Assembly (NCBI RefSeq): GCF_001746915.1
Contig: NZ_MJGC01000072.1
Coordinates: forward strand, 1 to 45,199
Length of the DNA: 45,199 bases
Direction: 5' to 3'
Source: Desertifilum tharense IPPAS B-1220
Lineage (GTDB): Bacteria; Cyanobacteriota; Cyanobacteriia; Cyanobacteriales; Desertifilaceae
A program made the translations under genes and the position numbers. The notes beneath the pieces were generated by a model. It did not search any database and was not told the DNA's origin. It saw only the letters and a program-made list of their open reading frames with translations. Position 1 is the stretch's first letter. Each line of letters starts with the position of its first letter. This document shows positions 1-8,121 of this stretch, in pieces.

Positions 1-117
1 ACAAGACCACTGTTTGAGGTACTTATTCTTCAGCATCGTTGTTGTCTACCTCCACTGGTTCTACACTTAATTTTCTCCTGATTGTTGATGAGCACTCACA
101 TCTACGTTATAAACCTA
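1..117. other. window edge, no gene established
   Basis: No convincing coding region is seen. On the minus strand an ATG at 36-34 opens a frame (MLKNKYLKQW...) that runs off the left edge, with a GGAGG about 12 bases upstream, so a truncated gene start is possible. The visible part is only 12 codons and cannot be assigned. Confidence 0.3.
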
Positions 118-400
118 CACCTGTCAGGATGGGGGGATGGGGAGGTGGGGGGAATTGGGAGTTTGTGAAGAAGATATAGAAAAACTTGGTAACTATTAAC
201 TCAGCACTCCTTCCCCCACTCAGCACTTTACACTCAGCACTCTGTTCCCACTCAGCACTCAGCACTTTACACTCAGCACTCTGTTCCCACTCAGCACTCA
301 GCACTTTACACTCAGCACTCTATTCCCCACTCGGAACTCGGAACTCGGAACTTTGCACTTCTTCCCCCACTCAGCACTCAGCACTCAGCACTCAGCACTC
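118..400. repeat. heptamer repeat island 1 (G-rich arm plus ACTCAGC tandem repeats)
   Basis: A G-rich block at 131-159 has G-runs of 6, 4, 6 and 3 separated by short spacers. After 190 it gives way to tandem 7-bp units (ACTCAGC/TCAGCAC) arranged in a roughly 48-bp higher-order period that includes 'actttacactcagcactctgttccc'-like segments, written here only in part. The 7-bp period and its location between genes match the short tandemly repeated repetitive sequences known from filamentous cyanobacteria. The right edge runs into the 3' end of tyrS and supplies its stop codon. Confidence 0.85.
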
Positions 401-1629
401 AAGGTGAGGCGAATAAATTTCTTCTTCCCGACTTGGAGAACGCGTCCGGCGAGGTCTTGGGGGGTATCGTAGGTGAGGTTAACGTCGGAGATGCGATCGC
501 CATCTAGTTTAACGGCTCCCCCTTCAATCTGTCGCCGTGCTTCTGAGGAGGTTTTGCATAACCCGGCTGCACTCAGAATAAAGAATAACTTGGCGGGAAA
601 CTCCACTTCAGCTAAGGAAAACTCTGGTACAGCTTGGGCTTGTTTGGCATCCCCTTGTACTAAAGTTAGCGCGGCTTGTTGGGCTGCGATCGCCGCTTCT
701 TTGCCATGATACTGACTGACAATATCCAGCGCCAACAGTTTTTGCCGTTCTCTGGGATTTTCTGGCAATCCTTCTAAAGATAGATTTGTGAGCAACTCAA
801 AATAACTATTCAACAAATTATCCGGCGTTTTCTCTAATTTCGAGTACATCTGCAAGGGGTCTTCTTGTAGCCCGACATAATTATTCAAGGACTTCGACAT
901 CTTTTGCACCCCATCCGTCCCCAGTAAAATCGGAACCAGCATCCCAAACTGAGGTTTTAGACCAAAATGGCGTTGCAAATCGCGGCCCACAGCAATGTTA
1001 AACTTCTGATCCGTACCGCCTAATTCCACATCCGCCTCAATCGCCACCGAATCATATCCTTGCATTAACGGATACAAAAACTCATGCAAAGAAATCGGGC
1101 TTTGCTTTTCGTAACGTTCGGCGAACCCTTCTTTGGCTAACATTTGTCCCACCGTCATTTGAGACAAAAGTTCTAGAATCTTCTCTAAATCCAAACCCGA
1201 AAGCCACTCCGAGTTATAGCGAATTTCCAGCCGACCGGGGGTATCAAAGTCTAGAATAGGACGAACCTGATCGAGATAGGTCTGAGCATTTTGCTTAACC
1301 TGCTCGGTGGTGAGTTGACGCCGAGTTTCCGACTTTCCCGTCGGGTCGCCAATCCGTGCTGTAAAATCACCAATAATCAGAACAGCCGTATGTCCGGCAT
1401 CCTGAAATGCCCGCAACCTCCTAAAGGGAATACTATGGCCCAAATGCAAATCGTTACCCGTGGGATCGATCCCAAGCTTCACCCGTAAAGGACGCTCTGT
1501 TTGGGCGAGGCGCTGTTGCAGGTTTTCGTCACTTTTGTCAGAATCGACTTGATTGGGGAAAACTTCGCTGACTCCCCGAAATAACCAAGCCGCTTTCTGA
1601 GGCACACTGGTTGATAAATTTACCGTCAT
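385..1629 (-). CDS. tyrS: tyrosyl-tRNA synthetase
   Basis: This cytoplasmic class I aminoacyl-tRNA synthetase charges tRNA-Tyr with tyrosine. The 414-residue length is normal. The ATP-binding HIGH-type signature is HLGH at residues 62-65 (GNDLHLGHS), and the second signature KMSKS lies near residue 243 (QKMSKSLNN). The C-terminal 60 or so residues form an S4-type RNA-binding domain (SEARRQIEGGAVKLDG...). The ATG start at 1629 places the gene divergent from the penicillin-binding protein across a 280-bp gap. One oddity is visible: the last four sense codons and the stop (S-A-E-C-stop) are made of the intergenic TCAGCAC heptamer read on the minus strand, so the native stop seems to have been replaced by repeat sequence with a short tail. 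Confidence 0.97.
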   Translation of the reverse strand: MTVNLSTSVPQKAAWLFRGVSEVFPNQVDSDKSDENLQQRLAQTERPLRVKLGIDPTGNDLHLGHSIPFRRLRAFQDAGHTAVLIIGDFTARIGDPTGKSETRRQLTTEQVKQNAQTYLDQVRPILDFDTPGRLEIRYNSEWLSGLDLEKILELLSQMTVGQMLAKEGFAERYEKQSPISLHEFLYPLMQGYDSVAIEADVELGGTDQKFNIAVGRDLQRHFGLKPQFGMLVPILLGTDGVQKMSKSLNNYVGLQEDPLQMYSKLEKTPDNLLNSYFELLTNLSLEGLPENPRERQKLLALDIVSQYHGKEAAIAAQQAALTLVQGDAKQAQAVPEFSLAEVEFPAKLFFILSAAGLCKTSSEARRQIEGGAVKLDGDRISDVNLTYDTPQDLAGRVLQVGKKKFIRLTLSAEC

Positions 1630-1910
1630 ACGTTCCTACACGATTTGCAATGGATATTGTTGGCAACCTGCTAACATAAGGTTTCAATAGATAGACTACT
1701 ATAGTGACAAAAACTTTACAGACCCCCTAGCCTAGCATTCCCGGTCGAGTCATGTTACAACAAATCTTTTAGTCAGTCTGCGCTCTCCATCTCCAGGTCT
1801 ATCTAATTCCTGAATCCATCGATTCTGCATTGAATCTAGAAACTAACCTTTTTGCCAAGCCGTGCTAGCTATCAATCCACGTTTGTTGTGAGTGAGGAAG
1901 TTGAATCGCC

Positions 1911-3845
1911 GTGTCGTCCAAGACTATTAGCCGTAAGCCATCTGAAAACAACCTAGCCCCCGTTTTCCAGTTTGTTCAATCAGTTGGTAAAGTAACTGGA
2001 GGAACCCTTCTCGGTCTCACCATGCTCACAAGCTCCGTGGTTGCAGGGGGACTGGTGGGCTTGGCGCTGAGTTTCCGCAACCTCCCCGATGTGCGGCAAC
2101 TCCGCAACTTTGTTCCGACAGAAACCAGTTATATTTATGACATCAAAGGCAAGCTGCTGGCTCGCCTTCACGATGAAGCGAACCGAGAAGTCATTCCCCT
2201 CAATCAGATTTCTCCGGAACTCAAACGCGCTGTTTTAGCGATTGAAGATTCGCATTTCTTCTACCATCGCGGACTGAACCCCAGTAGCGTCGCGCGGGCG
2301 CTGGTGGCGAACTGGGAAGAAGGGCGCATCGTTGAAGGAAGTTCAACGGTGACGATGCAGTTGGTCAAGAACCTGTTTTTATCTTCCGATTTGGCTTACA
2401 GCCGGAAGTTGGCAGAAGTAGTTTTAGCGCTGCGTTTAGAGCAAATTCTCACCAAAGACGAAATTTTTGAGCTTTACCTCAATCAAGTTTACTGGGGACA
2501 TAACACCTACGGGGCGCAAACGGCAGCCCAAAGCTATTTTAATAAATCGGCATCAGACTTAACTTTAGCTGAAGCGGCGATGATGGCCGGACTAATTCAG
2601 GCACCAGAAGAATTTAGTCCTTTTGTAGATTATGCTCAGGCCAAACGGCGACAGTCTATTGTGCTGACTCGGATGCGGGAGCTAGGCTGGATTACAGCCC
2701 AAGAGGAAACCGAAGCGCGCCAACAGCCGTTAGGGATTGGGCGGGTGACTTCTTTCCGGGGGAGTGAAATTCCCTATTTAACAGAACCCGTCGTGCAAGA
2801 GTTATCCAGCCGGTTTGGACGCGATGCAGTTTTAAAAGGCGGGATGCGGATTCAAACTACGATTGATACCAATTTCCAACGCATGGCGGAACGGACGGTA
2901 AGCCGCTGGCACGAACGCCTGTACAACCAGGGGTTGTATTACAACTACAATCAAGGACAAATTGCTCTAGTGGCAGTCGATCCGCGTACCCATTTTGTGA
3001 AAGCAATGGTGGGCGGATTTGATTATCAAGAAAGTCAATATAACCGGGCGGTGCAAGCGCAACGTCAGCCCGGATCGGCTTTTAAACCGTTTGTGTACTA
3101 TACGGCATTTGCCAGCGGTCGCTATACGCCCGATACGGTTGTTTCGGATTCGCCTGTCAGCTATCGCGATGGGGATGGTTTTTATACGCCGCAAAACTAT
3201 GGCGGAGGTTTCTCCGGTTCGGTTTCGGTACGGACGGCGCTAGCGCAGTCGCTGAATATTCCGGCGGTGAGAATTGGTCAGGATATTGGCTTGAATAAGG
3301 TGATTGAAGTTTGTCGGGCGCTAGGGATTAAGAGTCCGATTGAACCCGTGATTTCGCTGCCTTTAGGTTCTGTGGATTTAACGCCTTTGGAAATGGCGGG
3401 GGCGTTTGCAACTTTTGCCAATAATGGCTGGCATTCCGACCCCACGTTTATTGTCCATGTAACGGATAGTGCGGGGAATGTGTTGCTCGATAATACGCCG
3501 AAACCCCAACAGGTTCTCGACCCTTGGGCGGCGGCGGCGCTGAATGATGCAATGCGGGCAGTAATTACAAACGGGACGGCAACTGCTGCCCAAATTGGTC
3601 GTCCGGCGGCTGGAAAAACGGGAACGACTTCCGCAGAACGCGATATTTGGTTTGTGGGTTATGTCCCGCAGTTATCGGTGGCGGTTTGGATTGGCAATGA
3701 TGACTATACGCCTTTAGGTCGGGGCGCAACGGGGGGCGGTTTCGTTGCTCCCATTTGGCGCGATTTTATGCTGCAAGCGCTTCAAGGTCAGCCCGTTCAA
3801 GATTTCCGGAAGCCGGGGGAATTCCCGCGACCTCAACCGCAATAA
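1911..3845 (+). CDS. class A penicillin-binding protein (PBP1A family)
   Basis: This bifunctional peptidoglycan synthase polymerises lipid II glycan strands and cross-links stem peptides on the periplasmic face of the inner membrane. The protein is 644 residues with a membrane anchor at about 30-55. The GT51 transglycosylase domain follows, with the catalytic glutamate in AIEDSHFFYHRG (Glu112) and the EGSSTVTMQL motif. The transpeptidase domain carries SxxK as SAFK (nucleophile Ser389), SLN in QSLNIP and KTGT at about 569-572. The start is GTG, preceded by a GAGGAAG ribosome-binding site about 9 bases upstream; no in-frame ATG precedes the membrane anchor. A hairpin terminator follows the stop. 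Cyanobacteria carry several class A PBPs and the exact paralogue is not resolved here. Confidence 0.95.
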   Translation: MSSKTISRKPSENNLAPVFQFVQSVGKVTGGTLLGLTMLTSSVVAGGLVGLALSFRNLPDVRQLRNFVPTETSYIYDIKGKLLARLHDEANREVIPLNQISPELKRAVLAIEDSHFFYHRGLNPSSVARALVANWEEGRIVEGSSTVTMQLVKNLFLSSDLAYSRKLAEVVLALRLEQILTKDEIFELYLNQVYWGHNTYGAQTAAQSYFNKSASDLTLAEAAMMAGLIQAPEEFSPFVDYAQAKRRQSIVLTRMRELGWITAQEETEARQQPLGIGRVTSFRGSEIPYLTEPVVQELSSRFGRDAVLKGGMRIQTTIDTNFQRMAERTVSRWHERLYNQGLYYNYNQGQIALVAVDPRTHFVKAMVGGFDYQESQYNRAVQAQRQPGSAFKPFVYYTAFASGRYTPDTVVSDSPVSYRDGDGFYTPQNYGGGFSGSVSVRTALAQSLNIPAVRIGQDIGLNKVIEVCRALGIKSPIEPVISLPLGSVDLTPLEMAGAFATFANNGWHSDPTFIVHVTDSAGNVLLDNTPKPQQVLDPWAAAALNDAMRAVITNGTATAAQIGRPAAGKTGTTSAERDIWFVGYVPQLSVAVWIGNDDYTPLGRGATGGGFVAPIWRDFMLQALQGQPVQDFRKPGEFPRPQPQ

Positions 3846-3863
3846 GTTAAATAGAGACGCTTT

Positions 3864-3898
3864 AACAACTCTAGCGATTAGAAGCTAGGGTTGTTTTT
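3864..3898 (+). terminator. rho-independent terminator of the penicillin-binding protein gene
   Basis: The arms AACAAC-t-CTAGC (3864-3875) and GCTAG-g-GTTGTT (3884-3895) pair over about 12 bp with one T-G wobble and an 8-base loop, followed by a T-run at 3894-3898. The T-tract lies only in the plus direction. The structure overlaps the stop codon of the convergent DUF1825 gene. Confidence 0.8.
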
Positions 3899-4208
3899 CA
3901 ATTTCGGCTTTCATTCGCTCTAGGGTGGCGTTCATTTGGTCAAACATTTGTTGAGGAGTGATGCCAAATTGACCGAGTTGGGTTTTGAGTTGTTGAACGG
4001 TCATTTGAGCCATGAAGTCTTCGGATAGCTCGAATCGCTTCATAAAGATGCGATAGCGCTCCATGAGGGCTTCCATTTGGTCAATAAAGATTTTTTTGCC
4101 TTCGCGGTCAAATTTACCGTAGTCGCTGCCAAGCTGAATCAATGATTGATAGTCTTCAAACAGTTGCTTGGCTTCTTGTTGAACGATATCAGAATCAAAA
4201 AATCCCAT
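3885..4208 (-). CDS. DUF1825 family protein
   Basis: A 107-residue soluble, strongly helical and charged protein (MGFFDSDIVQQEAKQLFEDYQSL...), matching the cyanobacteria-specific DUF1825 family in both length and opening motif. No signal peptide or membrane segment is visible. No catalytic motif is apparent and I assign no function. It starts with ATG at 4208 and is convergent with the penicillin-binding protein gene, 39 bases from its stop. It is a single-gene unit with a 218-bp gap upstream. Confidence 0.85.
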   Translation of the reverse strand: MGFFDSDIVQQEAKQLFEDYQSLIQLGSDYGKFDREGKKIFIDQMEALMERYRIFMKRFELSEDFMAQMTVQQLKTQLGQFGITPQQMFDQMNATLERMKAEIEKQP

Positions 4209-4375
4209 TGTTATACACGCAAGTTGCTTGAATAAATCCTGTTGGAGGAAGGGGGCTGTATCTAGTCACATTCTAGTGCAGGGGGCGATCGCACTTGAAC
4301 TTCGGATTCCCGTAACAAGTTGGGTGAAGCTTCACGACTTCGAGGGGCGGACGCTTTATAGTTACTGGAGGCAAA

Positions 4376-4394
4376 GCCTATCATGAAGATAGGC
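4376..4394 (+). promoter_or_regulatory. hairpin in the leader of the TM2-domain gene
   Basis: A perfect 7-bp stem, GCCTATC and GATAGGC, closes the 5-base loop ATGAA and lies 32 bases upstream of the TM2 gene start. It could act as an mRNA leader structure. No T-tract follows, so it is not an intrinsic terminator. Confidence 0.4.
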
Positions 4395-4426
4395 ACAGTC
4401 GGCACAGGGATGCAAGCGTTAAAAGT

Positions 4427-4840
4427 ATGTTGAGTCAACCCAGAAGTCGAAAAATTGCGGCGCTACTTGCGTTTAGCGGTACGGTGATGCCGATCTGCGG
4501 GCTGCATAAGTTCTATGTGGGTCAACCGTGGTGGGGCGTGCTATACCTGTTGTTGTCTTGGACGCCGATTCCCCGCGTTGCGAGTGCGATTGAGGGGGTC
4601 TGGTATCTCGCTCAAGACTCGGAGGAGTTTAACCGGAACTTTAATGTGGATTTGCCTTTATTCCCGTTTTGGGGTCGTTCTGGGGCAAAATCTGAGGCGA
4701 TTCCGGTGGAAGCGTTTGCCGAACAGGTGGAAGAAATTGCGGAGGCGGTGCGCCAGTTAGACCGCTTGCGTCAAGAGGGTTTGCTATCTGAATATGAGTT
4801 TGAGCAAAAACGCCGCCAACTGATCGATCGGATTGCGTAG
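4427..4840 (+). CDS. TM2-domain protein with C-terminal SHOCT-like helix
   Basis: A 137-residue membrane protein. The N-terminal part (about 8-60) is a TM2 domain: two hydrophobic segments around GLHKFYVGQPWWGVLYLLLSWTPIPR, with the characteristic G-x-H-x-F-Y-x-G turn. The last 30 residues (VRQLDRLRQEGLLSEYEFEQKRRQL) resemble the short SHOCT oligomerisation motif. TM2 proteins have no general assigned reaction; the SHOCT-like tail suggests a scaffold or assembly role (inference). The downstream helix-hairpin-helix gene starts 5 bases after this stop, so the two are probably co-transcribed. Confidence 0.85.
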   Translation: MLSQPRSRKIAALLAFSGTVMPICGLHKFYVGQPWWGVLYLLLSWTPIPRVASAIEGVWYLAQDSEEFNRNFNVDLPLFPFWGRSGAKSEAIPVEAFAEQVEEIAEAVRQLDRLRQEGLLSEYEFEQKRRQLIDRIA

Positions 4841-4845
4841 AGGTT

Positions 4846-5376
4846 ATGAGTGTTTGGCAATGGCTGAGTGAGGTGGCCCAAATGCGATCGCTGCGGGCAA
4901 AGATTCAGGGCGATCGCTATTATCGCCTGCAATCGCTTTCGGAGTTGGCGATCGCGGTTGAGTTAGGCTGGACGTTGGATGTCAATCAAGCGACGGTGGA
5001 TGATTGGTTGAAGCTACCGGGTTTGTCGATCCATCAGGCGCGATCGCTATGCGATTTAAGCCGCGCTGGGGTTCAGTTTTTCTCGATCGAAGATATCGCG
5101 GCGGCGCTTTCGGTTCCTGTCAGTACGCTGCAACCTCTAGAACCGGCTTTAAGTTTCTGCTATTATCCCCCCGAACAGCAGGCGAGTTTGAATCCTAATT
5201 CTGCTTCTGTAGAGGCGTTATTGCAAGTTCCGGGAATGGATCGCACCCTGGCTGAAGCGATTATTCAAAATCGCCAAACGCTAGGAAACTACCGCGACTT
5301 ATCCGACTTTCAGCGCCGTTTAGCTTTACCGGGTTCCCAAACGAGTCAATTAATGCATTATTTGCGCTTTTCCTAA
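4846..5376 (+). CDS. helix-hairpin-helix (ComEA-like) protein
   Basis: A 176-residue protein with two helix-hairpin-helix units. The first, around residues 50-75, is KLPGLSIHQARSLCDL. The second, around 115-145, is the ComEA-type LNPNSASVEALLQVPGMDRTLAEAIIQNR. Such motifs bind the DNA backbone non-specifically. No signal peptide or membrane anchor is visible, unlike the DNA-uptake protein ComEA, so a direct competence role is not supported. The start ATG at 4846 lies 5 bases after the TM2 gene, suggesting a two-gene operon. HIP1 octamers are dense inside the gene. Confidence 0.8.
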   Translation: MSVWQWLSEVAQMRSLRAKIQGDRYYRLQSLSELAIAVELGWTLDVNQATVDDWLKLPGLSIHQARSLCDLSRAGVQFFSIEDIAAALSVPVSTLQPLEPALSFCYYPPEQQASLNPNSASVEALLQVPGMDRTLAEAIIQNRQTLGNYRDLSDFQRRLALPGSQTSQLMHYLRFS

Positions 5377-5424
5377 CCTTCTCTTACACTGAGGCGATCG
5401 CAGAGTTGTTCGGACAGATCGGCG

Positions 5425-6390
5425 ATGAAGATTAGGAAGCCGTTTTTTATAATTTTCCTATTGGCGATCGCGCTTTTTCCCTCTCCCGCCCTGGCGAATG
5501 GTGGCAGCGCCTTGCTGTGGACGGGCATCATGCAACTGTTCGTGGGTAATGCTGTTATTGGATATATTGAAGCGGGATTTTTGGCTCGTTTTTTTCAGGC
5601 TTCTCGGCGCAAAGCCACCCTACTGCTCGTCGTTGCAAACTACCTCTCAGCTTGGATCGCGGCAATTTTATTAGTCGGTCGGTTTTCCCGCATTCCCACC
5701 ATTACGATTGAAAATATCTGGAGTTGGCTATATCTAGCCATCTTCTTGTCTTTTGTGCTGACTTTATTGATTGAATATCCATTTTTTTGGTTCTTGCTAC
5801 GCCAACAAAAAAATGCTGTCCCAAAAGCCATCAAAGCTACGCTCATCATTCATGGCTTGAGTTACTTGGGGTTATTCCTGTGGTATGCAGCCACCAGCCA
5901 AACCAGTCTGCTGACTCAGCTTGAGGTGGTTCCCCCAGAACAACTTCAACCCCGTCAGGAATATGTTTTATACTTCCTGAACCCAGAACAACAAGCCATC
6001 CGTTCCAATTTGGCGGGAACTCAACAACAAATTATCGATCGAGCCACGTTGGAAGCGCTGATGCCTCCCTCTGGCAGAATTTATCAGCCCGTGCCTCAAC
6101 TCACGCAGAATACAGACTGGAAATACTTTACTCACTTTTTGGCTGCGGGTGGCATTTCAGGCCGCAACTCCGTCACCGATGAGCGCTTTCAATTTTCCTT
6201 AGAAACGCCCTTTGCTTTGTGGGGAATTAACCATGCAATTCATCTAGAGGAGGACTTTTTAGTCTTTCAGCTAGGCAGCCACCAAATCTGTATTCTGCAA
6301 CCCCAACGAAGAGAAATCGCTTTAATTGCGCGGGGAAGTTTGCCCATTGTTGTCGATTCCCAAGCTGCAACACCCGTCAATGGCGAGTAA
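5425..6390 (+). CDS. integral membrane protein of unknown function
   Basis: A 321-residue protein I do not recognise. The N-terminus looks like a signal peptide ending ALA-NGG (residues 1-25). Three or four hydrophobic segments follow (about 28-50, 65-85, 98-125 and 140-160). The C-terminal half (about 170-321) is soluble and rich in beta-type sequence with no known motif. The N-terminal membrane half is of a kind seen in other small cyanobacterial hypothetical proteins. The start ATG at 5425 lies 48 bases after the helix-hairpin-helix gene on the same strand, so co-transcription is possible. Nothing in it indicates a substrate. Confidence 0.75.
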   Translation: MKIRKPFFIIFLLAIALFPSPALANGGSALLWTGIMQLFVGNAVIGYIEAGFLARFFQASRRKATLLLVVANYLSAWIAAILLVGRFSRIPTITIENIWSWLYLAIFLSFVLTLLIEYPFFWFLLRQQKNAVPKAIKATLIIHGLSYLGLFLWYAATSQTSLLTQLEVVPPEQLQPRQEYVLYFLNPEQQAIRSNLAGTQQQIIDRATLEALMPPSGRIYQPVPQLTQNTDWKYFTHFLAAGGISGRNSVTDERFQFSLETPFALWGINHAIHLEEDFLVFQLGSHQICILQPQRREIALIARGSLPIVVDSQAATPVNGE

Positions 6391-6464
6391 AATGCAATAG
6401 CCCAGAGACTGGACTCTAGGCTATCTATAGCGATCTTAGGGTTGCTCCGTATCAACCGTTAAGC

Positions 6465-6875
6465 TTAGTTGCTAAACGCATCTTTGATATTATCAATCGC
6501 GTTTTCAACGACATTTTTAGTATCGTCTACTGCTCTTTTTGTGCGAGCTGCATCTTCCTCTGCTCGTTTCTCAATGCGATCGCGGTCTCTTTTTGCTTTG
6601 CCTTCAATCGGGCTATTGTTATCGGTGGCTCGATCGACTCGCGATGCATTTTTGTTCGCCGTTTCTTTAACTTGCTGTTTGGCGTCGTCAATAAACTCTT
6701 TGGCATCACCAAAGCCTTCTCTAGCAGATTGTTTGGCGGTGGTGGCTAAACTAGAAGTGGGGGCAGCCATTGCGCTGCTATCGAAGAAAAACGCACCTTG
6801 CCAAGCAAAGGCGATCGCGCTCAAGCAAAAGAAGGTGGTTGCGAGAATACGTCCTACAGTTGAAAGCCGTTTCAT
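6465..6875 (-). CDS. exported, highly charged helical protein (LEA/apolipoprotein-like)
   Basis: A 136-residue protein with a signal peptide (MKRLSTVGRI... ending SAMA-APTSS at about residue 37). The remainder is an uninterrupted amphipathic, charged helix with repeated A-K-x-x-V/A-x-x-A and K-R-D-R-x-R segments (KQQVKETANK, EKRAEEDAARTKRAVDD). Composition and periodicity resemble LEA or apolipoprotein-like stress proteins rather than an enzyme. I chose the ATG at 6875, with GGAA 7 bases upstream; the frame stays open to an ATG at 6893 and a TTG at 6902. An equally long antisense frame exists but has no signal or family character. The function is an inference from composition only. Confidence 0.7.
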   Translation of the reverse strand: MKRLSTVGRILATTFFCLSAIAFAWQGAFFFDSSAMAAPTSSLATTAKQSAREGFGDAKEFIDDAKQQVKETANKNASRVDRATDNNSPIEGKAKRDRDRIEKRAEEDAARTKRAVDDTKNVVENAIDNIKDAFSN

Positions 6876-7046
6876 TAAATAATTCCGTTGCATAGAATAC
6901 AATCTCTAGAAGATTTAGTATCCTATTTCTACTGCATTTAGGGTCTGGCTCAAATCGTTCCCCAGATAGACCTTCTCTCACCTTTCATGGGTATCAAAAT
7001 TCACTATTTTGATAGATTGTATGAGGGGGTTTTAATATGCTTAAGC

Positions 7047-7081
7047 GAGGAGGTCAACCCCGTAGGAATTTTGACCTCCTC
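7047..7081 (-). terminator. 11-bp perfect inverted repeat after lepB
   Basis: The arms GAGGAGGTCAA (7047-7057) and TTGACCTCCTC (7071-7081) surround a 13-base loop, 9 bases after the lepB stop. No T-tract follows on either strand, so it is either a weak terminator or an mRNA 3'-end stabilising hairpin. Confidence 0.5.
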
Positions 7082-7089
7082 AAGTAGCG

Positions 7090-7653
7090 CTAGATCGTGC
7101 CAATGCGGTTCAACGGCCAAAAACGGAAGCCAGCATGACCGATAATATTTTCCTGGGGTAAAAAGCCCCAAATATGAGAGTCGTTGCTGTCGTTACGGTT
7201 ATCGCCCATCACAAAGAATTGCCCTTCAGGAACCGTCACCGCCTCTAGGAAATATTCTGGAGGTTCGGCGATGTATTCTTCTTGAAGCTGGCGATCGTCC
7301 ACGTAGACCTTACCATTTTTGACGGTAATGGTTTGACCCGGTTGAGCAATCACCCGTTTAATGAACGCCTGATCTCTAGAATAGCCTTGCCTTTGCAGTT
7401 GTTTGGGCGGTTCAAAGACGATGATGTCTCCCGGTTGAGGGGGATGGAAATGGTAAGAGACTTTTTCGACGACTAAGCGATCGCCAATTTCTAAAGTCGG
7501 TACCATTGAATCAGAGGGAATGTAACGAGGTTCGGCGATAAACGCCCGCATAACAATGGCGATCAAAAGCGCGATCGCAATAATTTGTAGATTCTCTTTT
7601 TGGGCGTTCCACCAGCGAACAATGGGTAACTCATTCAATTCTCGATCGGTCAT
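7090..7653 (-). CDS. lepB: signal peptidase I
   Basis: A membrane-bound serine protease that removes signal peptides from exported proteins. It has 187 residues with one N-terminal membrane helix at about 22-40. The S26 family boxes are all present: the nucleophile Ser49 in PSDSMVPTL, the general base Lys99 in AFIKRVIAQPG, and the box GDNRNDSNDSHIWG near the C-terminus. The length fits the compact cyanobacterial and plastid-type enzymes. It starts with ATG at 7653. About 40 bases upstream lies a very G-rich heptamer block on the template strand, which may influence transcription (inference). Confidence 0.96.
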   Translation of the reverse strand: MTDRELNELPIVRWWNAQKENLQIIAIALLIAIVMRAFIAEPRYIPSDSMVPTLEIGDRLVVEKVSYHFHPPQPGDIIVFEPPKQLQRQGYSRDQAFIKRVIAQPGQTITVKNGKVYVDDRQLQEEYIAEPPEYFLEAVTVPEGQFFVMGDNRNDSNDSHIWGFLPQENIIGHAGFRFWPLNRIGTI

Positions 7654-7679
7654 AGTTTAGGCTTGAAATTAGGAAAGAA

Positions 7680-7910
7680 AATGGGGAAGAAGAGGGTGGG
7701 GAGGTGGGGAGGTGGGGGGATGGGGGGAAAAGAGTGCTGAGTGATGAGTGGTGTTGCGCTAGCATACCAACCATCGGTGTGTTAACTGGGTACTAGAGTG
7801 CTGAGTTGAAACATTGAAAACTGCTGTTTCCCCTCATCCTTCTTCCCCAACTCCCAACTCCCAACTCCTAATTCCCCTTATTTCTCCCACCCTCTTCCCC
7901 ATCAATCGCA
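7680..7910. repeat. heptamer repeat island 2 (G-arm, centre, C-arm)
   Basis: G-runs at about 7694-7728 (units GGGGAGGT and GGGGGAT) are followed by a centre with 'agtgctgag' copies, then a C-rich arm at about 7830-7905 made of CCCAACT heptamers. The two arms are roughly complementary, giving the same G-arm/C-arm layout as the islands at 20.7 and 22.3 kb. Confidence 0.75.
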
Positions 7911-7924
7911 AAGGACTTGGCTCT

Positions 7925-8116
7925 ATGAATGAAACTTGGTATATCGTCAAGGATACAGAAGGTTATTGCCAGATTGTACCGGAAGCCCCAAAAAATGTGG
8001 CTGATGACCCTAGTGAGTCACCAGCCAGCCAGACCTGGGGGCCGTTTGCTTCGCAAGCCGACGCGATCGCCAAACGGATTGGTTTAATTCGCGCCGGTCA
8101 ATGCAAACCCCGGTAA
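7925..8116 (+). CDS. small conserved-looking hypothetical protein
   Basis: A 63-residue soluble protein (MNETWYIVKDTEGYCQIV...) with no recognised domain. It ends in a compact basic segment, IAKRIGLIRAGQCKPR. I chose the ATG at 7925, which has AAGGA about 9 bases upstream. The frame is open upstream to a TTG at 7814, but that extension only translates heptamer repeat (SSPTPNSQLLIP...), so it is almost certainly not part of the protein. The segment TWGPFASQADAIAKRIGL resembles the short signal-following stretches of other small cyanobacterial proteins. Its stop is 5 bases from the convergent protease gene. Confidence 0.65.
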   Translation: MNETWYIVKDTEGYCQIVPEAPKNVADDPSESPASQTWGPFASQADAIAKRIGLIRAGQCKPR

Positions 8117-8121
8117 AGCGC

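Noticed and set aside
1..36. Possible partial gene start at the left edge on the minus strand
   Set aside because: Only 12 codons are visible and the ribosome-binding site spacing is long; it cannot be assigned.
4350..4426. c-di-GMP (GEMM) riboswitch suggested by GGCAAAGCC
   Set aside because: Only a short piece of the consensus is present; the second helix and the 3' conserved element are missing.
6469..6882. 137-codon plus-strand frame over the exported helical protein gene
   Set aside because: No family, signal or ribosome-binding site; it mirrors the low-complexity charged gene on the minus strand.
7814..7924. N-terminal extension of the small protein at 7925
   Set aside because: Starts at TTG and translates heptamer repeat; the internal ATG has a better ribosome-binding site.
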